In this document: positions 25,222 to 32,097 of the stretch, piece after piece
Numbering within the stretch: the first letter of the stretch is position 1
Layout of the letters: every line of letters starts with the position of its first letter
Assembly (NCBI GenBank): GCA_017545665.1
Contig: JAFWKQ010000048.1
Location: 23,873-87,872, forward strand
DNA from: Atopobiaceae bacterium
GTDB lineage: Bacteria; Actinomycetota; Coriobacteriia; Coriobacteriales; Atopobiaceae
Reading direction: 5' to 3'
Length of the DNA: 64,000 bases
Notes under the pieces: generated by a model
What the model was told of the DNA's origin: nothing
Seen by the model: only the letters and a program-made list of their open reading frames with translations
Database searches by the model: none
Program-made: the position numbers and the translations under genes

Positions 25222-26579
25222 TAGGTCGTCTGATCGATAAGATCGGCGGATGGACGTCGGCTTTGGCTGCGTTCTTAATGGTTGGAACACTCGGCTTGCT
25301 TTCGTGGGGCATTACGACCAGCAACATTTGGGCCACGATGATCGCAGGCGTTCTTTTGGCGCTTCTCATTGTGTTGGGCGGCTCGCTCATCCTGGTGCCC
25401 GACAATCTGCGCTCGCAGGCAACCGAACGTACCCTGCGCGTGGCCTCGAGTATGTTGGAGCACATGCGCGGAGGTCTTACTGCCTCAAATTGCAACGCCG
25501 CATGCCAGCTTATCCTGCCCGAAACCGAGGCGCAGGCCGTGTCGATAACCAACACTGAGGTCGTGCTGGCCTATGTGGGCGAAAACATGGCGCTGTTTCC
25601 GCCTGGCTCGCCAAACACTGCGCCCACGATGGAAGTGCTGCGGTCCATGCGTATGGAGACCTTCTCAACACGCAATCGTCAGCGCATCATGATGGAAGGC
25701 CCCGTAGGGCAAGACCCCAATACTTTCGACCAAGAGCGACAGGGGTATCCTGTGAGTGTAATCGTGCCGCTCATCGTCGCCGACGAGGCGGTGGGTACGC
25801 TCAAGCTGTACTACCGCAGCGGACAGCAGGTTGACCGCACGCAACTCACCATTGCGCGCGGGCTTTCCAACCTGCTTTCGGCTCAGCTTTCGTCCTTTGA
25901 GCTGGACCGACAGGCCGAGCTTACGGCACGTGCCGAAGTAAAGGCGTTGCAGGCGCAAATCAACCCGCACTTCCTGTTCAATTCGCTCAACACCATCGCG
26001 GCGCTTACGCGTATCGATCCCACCAAGGCGCGCGACGTCCTACGGGAGTTTGCCACCTTCTATAGGCGTACGCTGGAAAGCTCGGAAGAGAGCATTACCC
26101 TCGAGCAGGAAATGGAGCAAACGCGTCGCTACCTTACGATCGAAAAAGCTCGCTTTGGCGAGGATCGCATAGTGGAAAGCGAGTATCTTGAGAAGGACTT
26201 GGGCAAGGTGATGGTGCCGTCGTTTTTGGTGCAGCCTATTGTTGAGAATTCCGTGCGGCATGCCATGCGCGACGAGGGACCGCTGCACATAGACGTGCAT
26301 GCCACCGTGGATGGCAATGACGTTCTTATTGCCGTGGCAGACGACGGCCTTGGCATGGACGAGGACGCGGCCGAGTTGCTCTTGCGGCAGGCTCGGCCCA
26401 ACGAAACTGGCAGCGACGAAGGTACGGGTATTGCCTTACGTAACGTGGCGGAGCGCATTGAGCGCTTCTACGGCAAGGGCTCGGGCATCGAGATCATGTC
26501 TCGCCTGGGAGAGGGAACGGTGGTCACGCTGCGGCTGGGCGATGCCGCACCCAGCGAGGAATTGCCGAGCGACGATTAG
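25218..26579 (+). CDS. LytS/YehU-type sensor histidine kinase
   Basis: Two membrane helices (about 12-62) are followed by a GAF-like region (about 75-225) and a His_kinase domain with QINPHFLFNSLNTI (phospho-acceptor His 251), then an HATPase with PIVENSVRHA, DDGLGM and GTGIALRNV. LytS-type kinases phosphorylate LytTR-family regulators, and the LytTR regulator gene lies 410 bp downstream. The ATG overlaps the glycosyltransferase stop (ATGA). The stretch between this kinase and its regulator is taken up by a 21-bp iterated array, an unusual break in a two-component operon. Confidence 0.9.
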   Translation: MIGRLIDKIGGWTSALAAFLMVGTLGLLSWGITTSNIWATMIAGVLLALLIVLGGSLILVPDNLRSQATERTLRVASSMLEHMRGGLTASNCNAACQLILPETEAQAVSITNTEVVLAYVGENMALFPPGSPNTAPTMEVLRSMRMETFSTRNRQRIMMEGPVGQDPNTFDQERQGYPVSVIVPLIVADEAVGTLKLYYRSGQQVDRTQLTIARGLSNLLSAQLSSFELDRQAELTARAEVKALQAQINPHFLFNSLNTIAALTRIDPTKARDVLREFATFYRRTLESSEESITLEQEMEQTRRYLTIEKARFGEDRIVESEYLEKDLGKVMVPSFLVQPIVENSVRHAMRDEGPLHIDVHATVDGNDVLIAVADDGLGMDEDAAELLLRQARPNETGSDEGTGIALRNVAERIERFYGKGSGIEIMSRLGEGTVVTLRLGDAAPSEELPSDD

Positions 26580-26616
26580 GCGACGGAAAGCCGCAGGCTT
26601 GGGGCCCATCCAAGCT

Positions 26617-26853
26617 AAAGTCTGTAGCTGCCTTCGCAAAGTCTGTAGCCCCTCTTGCAAAGTCTGTAGCCCCTCTCGCAAAGTCTGTAGCTGACCTTGC
26701 AAAGTCTGTAGAGTTTCGAAGTGTGTTCAAAATCGATAAGCCCGTGAGCTGCGGAAACTTCGTAAAAGCCAATTTGAACCTACAGACTTTATGCGCGGGA
26801 TTACAGACTTTGCAAGGGAGGCTACAGACTTTGCGAGAGGGGCTACAGACTTT
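26617..26853. repeat. 21-bp iterated array, five direct plus four inverted copies, upstream of the LytTR gene
   Basis: AAAGTCTGTAG starts at 26617, 26638, 26659, 26680 and 26701, an exact 21-bp period. After a 68-bp spacer its complement CTACAGACTTT starts at 26780, 26801 (first base T), 26822 and 26843, again at 21 bp. Intervening 10-bp segments are GC-rich and vary. Direct repeats of about 9 bp spaced by 12 bp (two helical turns) are the known operator layout for LytTR regulators. The array ends 137 bp before the LytTR start, so autoregulation is an attractive inference. Frames across the array give heptad peptides and lack ribosome binding sites; they are not counted as genes. Confidence 0.85.
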
Positions 26854-26989
26854 GTCGAATGGGAACGATGTGCCATGCGCCATCGCATTCTACTACTGCG
26901 CTAATTCTGTCCCTTACTCGAAATTGTCACGCAATAACGCTATACTCTCTTGTGGATTGGTATGTCTTTGTAGGGATGGAGAATACCGA

Positions 26990-27709
26990 ATGCTTAACGC
27001 GATGATTGTGGATGATGAAGCCCCCGCCCGTTCCGAGCTGCGCTATTTGCTTGAGGAAACTGGTCGGATGGGCTCTATTGTGGAGGCTTCGAGCGCACGC
27101 GAAGCCGTGGAACGTCTCATGGAAAACCGTGCCGACGTTATGTTCTTGGACATCTCGATGCCCAAGACCAGCGGCATGCAGCTAGCGGATGCCCTGCACA
27201 AGCTCAAGAATCCGCCCGCGGTCGTGTTTGTCACCGCGTATAGCGAGTATGCACTGGAAGCCTTTGGCGTGGATGCCGTCGATTACCTCATGAAGCCGGT
27301 GGAGACGGCTCGCCTTGCGCAGGCGTTGGACAAGGTTCAGGCGCGCGTGAGGCCGCCCAAGCAGTCTGCTCCTTCCGTTGAGCGCATTCCCGTAGAGAAG
27401 AGCGGCCGCAAGGTTCTCGTACCCGTGGACCAGATTCGCTACATCGAAGCCAAAGACGACTACTCCTGCATCTATACCGATACCGATCGCTATCTGTCTA
27501 CCATCTCGCTGGCAAAGCTCGAGGCCAAGCTTACCGACCACGGGTTCTTCCGCGTACATCGCGGCTACATCGTCAACCTGGCATACGTGGAGGACGTGGA
27601 AACGATCTCTAGCGGCATTCTGCAACTTGGCATCAATGGCGTGGAAGGCAAGAAGATCTCAGTTTCGCGCCGTCGTGTGGTTGCGCTCAAGCGCGCATTG
27701 GGGCTCTAG
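26990..27709 (+). CDS. LytTR-family response regulator
   Basis: The 239-residue protein has an N-terminal receiver domain (phospho-acceptor Asp 54 in MFLDISMP, with TAYSEYALEAF and the conserved Lys in YLMKPV) and a C-terminal LytTR DNA-binding domain (IRYIEAKDDYSCIYT, FFRVHRGYIVNL). It is the likely partner of the kinase at 25218. A TATACT at 26941 may be its own -10 element, but no matching -35 was found. It is followed by a phosphoesterase gene 3 bp after the stop. Confidence 0.92.
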   Translation: MLNAMIVDDEAPARSELRYLLEETGRMGSIVEASSAREAVERLMENRADVMFLDISMPKTSGMQLADALHKLKNPPAVVFVTAYSEYALEAFGVDAVDYLMKPVETARLAQALDKVQARVRPPKQSAPSVERIPVEKSGRKVLVPVDQIRYIEAKDDYSCIYTDTDRYLSTISLAKLEAKLTDHGFFRVHRGYIVNLAYVEDVETISSGILQLGINGVEGKKISVSRRRVVALKRALGL

Positions 27710-27712
27710 CAC

Positions 27713-28231
27713 ATGCGTTTTGACATCGTATCCGACACCCATGGCCACCTTTCGGAAGAGCTCTTGGACGAGCTCAACGGCGCCGATATGATTATGCATG
27801 CAGGTGACTGCTGCTCTTACGAGGATTACCAAATCCTTTGCGATATTGCGCCGCTGGCCATGTGCTTGGGCAATAACGACTGGGGCATGGACTACGGTCC
27901 GGATGTGGATCGCGTTACGCGCGTGTTTAGGTGTGGGTTGCGTTGGCAGCTCTGCCATTACGAGGAACGGCTGGACCTGGCTACCTGCGACGTTGCCATA
28001 TGTGGACACAGCCATAGGCCGTCGGTGGACTGGGAAAGGAGCCCGGGCGGCTTGGGTAAGGTTCTTGTGATGAACCCTGGCAGCCCCACGTTTCCGCGCA
28101 CCGCACAGGGGCCAACCATAGGCCGTATTATGGTGGAGCCCAATGGGGTTATCCAAAGCGCGGAAATAGTGGAGCTCCAAGAGAGAAGTGACGATGGTGG
28201 CTGGAGTTTCGCGCGCTTCTTCGGGCTCTAG
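27713..28231 (+). CDS. YfcE/MJ0936-type metallophosphoesterase
   Basis: The 172-residue protein has the calcineurin-like metal-ligand set: SDTHG at residues 7-11, HAGD, GNND, GHSH and a closing NPGS. This family hydrolyses phosphodiesters in the cytoplasm; the natural substrate is usually unknown. It begins 3 nt after the LytTR gene and is probably cotranslated with it. It has the usual length for the short family branch. Confidence 0.88.
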   Translation: MRFDIVSDTHGHLSEELLDELNGADMIMHAGDCCSYEDYQILCDIAPLAMCLGNNDWGMDYGPDVDRVTRVFRCGLRWQLCHYEERLDLATCDVAICGHSHRPSVDWERSPGGLGKVLVMNPGSPTFPRTAQGPTIGRIMVEPNGVIQSAEIVELQERSDDGGWSFARFFGL

Positions 28232-28251
28232 CAGCAAGGCACAGTGACCCC

Positions 28252-28314
28252 GCAGGTTGGGAAGGGCCCCAGTTGAGGTTACGTAAACCTCAACTGGGGC
28301 CCTTCCCAACCTGC
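28252..28314. terminator. Perfect 29-bp inverted repeat between convergent genes
   Basis: The arms 28252-28280 and 28286-28314 are exact complements around a 5-nt loop. They separate the phosphoesterase gene (plus) from the PAP2 gene (minus), so bidirectional termination is likely. There is no T run. The GGGCCCC core recalls the hairpin at 8927. Confidence 0.85.
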
Positions 28315-28336
28315 AAGCTGCTCATCATTCGCACCG

Positions 28337-29119
28337 CTACGAGGGATCGTCCTCGCGGGGAAGCTTTCCCTTCCTTTGCTCCCAGCGCATGTGGCGTGCG
28401 CGCATGCTGCTGGTATTGTCGGCTACGTAAAGTCGCTCTGGCTCGACGTAGGCAGGGCTCGCCACCTCCTCGGCGTGGAGCGTTCGTTCCTCGGGCATGA
28501 ACAGGGGGCAGAACACCTTCACATAAACGGCCAGCCATGCAATGGATACGCAAAAGCCGGCGATGACGTCCGACGCGTAGTGCACGCCCAAATACACGCG
28601 GCTCATGCCAACAAGCACCACCATGAGCGCAAACGACAGGCAGCACAGCCAGCGTATGATCTTGTCTCGTTCGTAGTTCCATACCATCCAGGCACAAAGA
28701 CCGTAAAAGGCCATGGAGACCATGGAGTGGCCGGAGGGAAAGCTGTAGCCAACTTCCGAGATCAGGCGGAAGCCATCGGGTCGTGGACGTTGTACGAGGT
28801 ACTTGAGCAGCTGGTTTATGGCCACCACACATACAAGGTTAACCGCTGCGCACAAACCGGGCCGTCTGCCGGGAGCAAAGGCTGCCACCATAAGGAACAT
28901 GCCCGCAATGACTACCGGCGACGACAGGTTGGAGAAGCCCTCCATAATGGCCGTAAGCCAAGGTCGCCGCAGCCGCAGCACCAAAAAGCTATAGGCCGTT
29001 GCATCGAGGCGCAGGATGTCGTCTGAGCGGATGTCCTGCACGACGGCCAGAAACACGATGGCCGCTATGGCAATAACCACATAGTGCAGGTTGTTCTTGA
29101 GTATTGACGATAGACGCAC
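28337..29119 (-). CDS. PAP2-family membrane phosphatase
   Basis: The 260-residue protein has about six membrane helices and the three PAP2 signature motifs: KYLVQRPRP, PSGHS and SRVYLGVHYASD. Such enzymes dephosphorylate lipid phosphates such as undecaprenyl diphosphate or phosphatidate at the outer membrane face. The C-terminal 45 residues form a charged cytoplasmic tail. The GTG start has GGAGG 4 nt upstream. A short AAGGGGC hairpin lies between this gene and trxA upstream. Confidence 0.88.
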   Translation of the reverse strand: MRLSSILKNNLHYVVIAIAAIVFLAVVQDIRSDDILRLDATAYSFLVLRLRRPWLTAIMEGFSNLSSPVVIAGMFLMVAAFAPGRRPGLCAAVNLVCVVAINQLLKYLVQRPRPDGFRLISEVGYSFPSGHSMVSMAFYGLCAWMVWNYERDKIIRWLCCLSFALMVVLVGMSRVYLGVHYASDVIAGFCVSIAWLAVYVKVFCPLFMPEERTLHAEEVASPAYVEPERLYVADNTSSMRARHMRWEQRKGKLPREDDPS

Positions 29120-29237
29120 AGCACCTCCTCTAAAGTAAGGGGCAGCCCCTTTACAGCAGTGTTGTTGGTGGCGGTGATGCCACGCAAAACTGCAGCATAG
29201 GGTCTGCCCTTGTTGTTTCGCTTACGTAGCAAAAATG

Positions 29238-29555
29238 CTACAGATGCTCCTCAAGCTCGGCGACAAGTGCTGCCTTGGGCTTGCTGCCCACCATCTGATG
29301 TGCGACCTCACCGTTCTTAAACAGTATAAGCGTCGGGATGGACATAATTCCAAATTGCTGTGCGAGGGAGCTTTCCTCGTCTACGTTGCATTTAAAAACG
29401 GTCAGGCGATCGGACATCTCTTCGCCGATTTGCTCGACAATGGGACCGAGGGCGCGACATGGTCCGCACCAGCTTGCCCAAAAATCTACAAGCACGGGCT
29501 TGGGAGCGTTGACGACATCTTCCTGGAACCGCTCTGCGGTGAGTTCTGCTGCCAT
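29238..29555 (-). CDS. trxA: Thioredoxin
   Basis: This 105-residue cytoplasmic protein has FWASWCGPCRALGP with the redox CGPC at about residues 29-32, the cis-Pro motif SIPTL, and full thioredoxin length. It reduces protein disulfides using electrons from thioredoxin reductase. The ATG has AAAGGAAAAAG upstream. It is divergently transcribed from the unknown gene at 29637. No reductase gene is adjacent. Confidence 0.95.
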   Translation of the reverse strand: MAAELTAERFQEDVVNAPKPVLVDFWASWCGPCRALGPIVEQIGEEMSDRLTVFKCNVDEESSLAQQFGIMSIPTLILFKNGEVAHQMVGSKPKAALVAELEEHL

Positions 29556-29636
29556 ACTTTTTCCTTTCCGTAAGCCCCGTGAGGGACGTTGAGCTAATCT
29601 TAGCTTTGGTTATACCCGATTTTCTAAAGTTCATGC

Positions 29637-30212
29637 ATGGAAGAGAAGGATGCGAGCGGACAAATGGCTCTAAGCGGTAGAACGTACGGTCAAATGCGTG
29701 GAAACGCGTGTGTGCAAAAGATGAGGGCGGAGCTTGCGCGACTCGACGACGCTGGCGTGCAGACGGTGGGAAACGCGTTCTCGTCCGTGCTTTTGGCAAA
29801 GGGCAAGCCAGGGCCGGCGGAGGAGGCCGGGGGCGAGTTGCTAAGTGGCGCGGATGGCAAGGCGTTGCGTGCGGCGTTGCTCAAGTTGGGCTACGACCCC
29901 CAGGATTGGGCGGCCATAGATGCCAGCGTGGACGCGGGACTGTTTAGGCGGGCAGTCGCTGCGCTGGATCCCAACACGCTGGTGGCGTGTGACGAGGCCG
30001 CCGCGGCGCTGGTGCGCGACGCCTTTGCCGACGACCTGTGTGTGCTGAGCGACCTTAAGGACGCGGTGCTTTCGCCAGGCAGGGTGGTGCAGGTGGCGGG
30101 TATGCGTGTGCTCAATTTGGGCGGCTTTGAGGAGGCACTTTCGAGCGACCGACAAAAGCAGGTGGTGTGGTCTTATCTCAAGAAGATACCGCCGCTGGGC
30201 GAGCCCTACTAG
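29637..30212 (+). CDS. Hypothetical protein, unknown family
   Basis: A 191-residue soluble, Ala/Asp-rich helical protein with no signal peptide or recognised motif. The start is unsure: ATG 29637 has no clear ribosome binding site, while ATG 29664 is preceded by GAGAAGG at a longer distance. Composition and codon use look coding throughout. It is divergent to trxA and separated from metF by a REP copy. Confidence 0.6.
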   Translation: MEEKDASGQMALSGRTYGQMRGNACVQKMRAELARLDDAGVQTVGNAFSSVLLAKGKPGPAEEAGGELLSGADGKALRAALLKLGYDPQDWAAIDASVDAGLFRRAVAALDPNTLVACDEAAAALVRDAFADDLCVLSDLKDAVLSPGRVVQVAGMRVLNLGGFEEALSSDRQKQVVWSYLKKIPPLGEPY

Positions 30213-30221
30213 CCAAAGTGG

Positions 30222-30248
30222 GCCAAAGGGGACTGTCCCCTTTGTACC
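30222..30248. repeat. REP family A copy between the unknown gene and metF
   Basis: CCAAAGGGGAC, one base, then the complement, with GTACCG at the right. It lies 10 nt after a stop codon. Nothing else is recognised in 30249-30351 besides the metF ribosome binding site. Confidence 0.88.
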
Positions 30249-30351
30249 GCTAGGCCATGCACAAAATCGATGGAGTCCATTCGGAAAAACAGATAGTCGC
30301 ATCGCGTGTGCAACAGGTACCATCAATACACGCGGCAAGGAAGGAACTATC

Positions 30352-31221
30352 ATGCGAATTAACGAGATCCTGGAGAAGAAGCAGACGTTCTCGTTTGAGA
30401 TTTTCCCTCCGCGGGGAGACCTGCCCGTTGAGCAGGCCATGGTTATTGCGGAAGACATGGCGCACGAGCGGCCGGATTGGATTAGCGTAACCTTCTCGGC
30501 GGGCGGTTCGGGGAACACGGGCAATACCGCAGCCATCGCTTCCAGGATTCAGCGGCACACGGGAACGAATGCGCTGGCACACCTTACGTGTTTGGGCTCG
30601 AGCAAGGCCGACGTGAACGCGTATGTGCAACACCTGCAAGAGGGCGGCGTGCAAAACGTTCTGGCGTTGCGCGGGGATCGCGCGCCGGGCCGTGCGGCGG
30701 TGGACTTCTCCTATGCAAGCGAGTTGATTGAGTACCTAAAGCGTACGGCGCCCAGTTTGTGCATAGGCGCGGCGTGCTATCCCGAGGGACACGTTGAGGC
30801 GCCAAGCCTTACGGCCGACATCGAGTCGCTTAAGCGCAAGCAAGATGCGGGCGCCGACTTTTTGGTGACGCAGCTGTTCTTTGACAATGAGCTGTTCTAT
30901 CGCTTTCGCGAGGCGTGCGTGCGGGCGCGCATAAAGATTCCCATTACCGTGGGCATTATGCCGTTTACCAGCACCAAGCAGATCACGCGCATGGCGTTTA
31001 CCTGTGGTGCGTCCATTCCTGCGCGGGTGATAAAGCGCCTTATTGCGGCGGGAGACAATCCAGTTGATCAGGCGCGTGCGGGCGTTGAGTATGCCTGCGA
31101 GCAACTGTGCGATTTGGCGGCTAACGGCGTGGACGGCCTCCATGTGTATAGCATGAACAAGCCAAACGTGGCACGCGCCGCCCACGAGGCGTTGAGGGCA
31201 TGTGGATACTGCAAGGAGTAG
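30352..31221 (+). CDS. metF: Methylenetetrahydrofolate reductase
   Basis: The 289-residue cytoplasmic flavoprotein reduces 5,10-methylene-THF to 5-methyl-THF, the methyl donor for MetH. SFEIFPPRG at the N-terminus carries the catalytic Glu; LTCLGSS, LALRGDRAP and TQLFFDN are family motifs. AAGGAA precedes the ATG. It overlaps the next gene by 20 nt and is the first gene of a metF / activation-subunit / metH cluster. Confidence 0.93.
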   Translation: MRINEILEKKQTFSFEIFPPRGDLPVEQAMVIAEDMAHERPDWISVTFSAGGSGNTGNTAAIASRIQRHTGTNALAHLTCLGSSKADVNAYVQHLQEGGVQNVLALRGDRAPGRAAVDFSYASELIEYLKRTAPSLCIGAACYPEGHVEAPSLTADIESLKRKQDAGADFLVTQLFFDNELFYRFREACVRARIKIPITVGIMPFTSTKQITRMAFTCGASIPARVIKRLIAAGDNPVDQARAGVEYACEQLCDLAANGVDGLHVYSMNKPNVARAAHEALRACGYCKE

Positions 31222-31870
31222 AGAGCTGCTGCGCTACCTTGGCCATGGAGGTCAGGATGTGACGCCCGAGCTCAAGAGGCGCATGGATGCCATGTGCGAG
31301 CTGTGTGACGAGGTGGCACGGCCCGCATGCGTGGTGCAGGCGTTTGACGCGAGGCAACTTCCGCTCGACCTCCCGGGAAACGACATTGCCGAGCATCTGC
31401 GCGATGCCTGCGAGGTGGTGCTCTTCGCCGTAACCCTTGGCCATGGGGTTGATCGGGAACTGCGCAAGCTTGCGGCAACCGACTCGCTTGGTCAGGTGGT
31501 GTTTGACGCTGCGGCAACGGCAGCTATAGAGCGCGAGGCAAGCCGGGTGGAGGCAAAGGTGCGCTTGGATGCGGCGCGGCGGGGGCTCTATTGCAGCTGG
31601 CGTTTCTCACCGGGTTACGGCGACTTGCCGCTGAGCGTTCAACCTGCGATTTTGCGGACGCTCAACGCAACGCGGCGCCTGGGCATAACGCTTACCCCGT
31701 CCTATCTTATGATTCCCACCAAAAGCGTGACGGCCATTGTGGGCGTGCATCCTACGCCCCAGCCAGGGCTGGCGTCGAGTTGTGCGGTGTGCAACCTGAG
31801 CGAGTTTTGCGAACTGCGCAAGCGCGGAGCGACGTGTGGGTCAAATAGCAGACCTGCCGCCAGTAGATAA
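31202..31870 (+). CDS. Stand-alone cobalamin-dependent methionine synthase activation subunit
   Basis: The 222-residue protein resembles the C-terminal reactivation domain of MetH, which uses SAM and reduced flavodoxin to remethylate oxidised cobalamin. RFSPGYGDLPL matches the SAM-binding RxxxGY motif. A C-terminal cysteine cluster (CAVCNLSEFC, then another Cys) could bind a metal or Fe-S centre. The GTG start lies inside metF. metH itself, 227 bp downstream, lacks this domain, so the two gene products should act together, as in other bacteria with split MetH. Confidence 0.82.
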   Translation: MDTARSRELLRYLGHGGQDVTPELKRRMDAMCELCDEVARPACVVQAFDARQLPLDLPGNDIAEHLRDACEVVLFAVTLGHGVDRELRKLAATDSLGQVVFDAAATAAIEREASRVEAKVRLDAARRGLYCSWRFSPGYGDLPLSVQPAILRTLNATRRLGITLTPSYLMIPTKSVTAIVGVHPTPQPGLASSCAVCNLSEFCELRKRGATCGSNSRPAASR

Positions 31871-31942
31871 GTGTTTGTCTGGGGTCACCCGCGTCCCGTG
31901 CGATTAGGGAGGGCATGATTCGCCCCTGCCCTGCCCGCAATC

Positions 31943-31986
31943 GGCGACTCACGCAGTGAGCGAGCGAAGCGAGCGTGGAGCCGCAT
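31943..31986. repeat. GGCGACTCAC / GAGCGAGCGAAGCGAGCG palindrome, copy 2
   Basis: Matches the inner part of the 7075-7194 element (38 of about 42 bp by eye), including GTGAGCGAGCGAAGCGAGCG and GGAGCCGC. It lies in the 227-bp gap before metH; nothing else was recognised there except the metH ribosome binding site. Confidence 0.8.
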
Positions 31987-32097
31987 GTGGGTGGGGTGGG
32001 GGCGTGGATCTTGTCTGGCACATTTGCGTTTTCCATAGCGCATGTACTGTAAAATCGAAAGGCGTCTTTGTGTAAGGACATGCCAAAAGGAGCTTGT

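Noticed and set aside
26617..26853. CRISPR array
   Set aside because: The repeat unit is 11 bp with 10-bp intervening sequence, half the copies are inverted, and no cas gene is near.
26723..26989. N-terminal extension of the LytTR regulator through the 21-bp array
   Set aside because: The extension would encode LQTLREG-type heptads from the repeat; the receiver domain starts at the ATG at 26990.
30249..32097. SAM or cobalamin riboswitch before metF or metH
   Set aside because: The conserved boxes of these riboswitches were not seen; the gaps hold a REP and a GAGCGAGCG palindrome.
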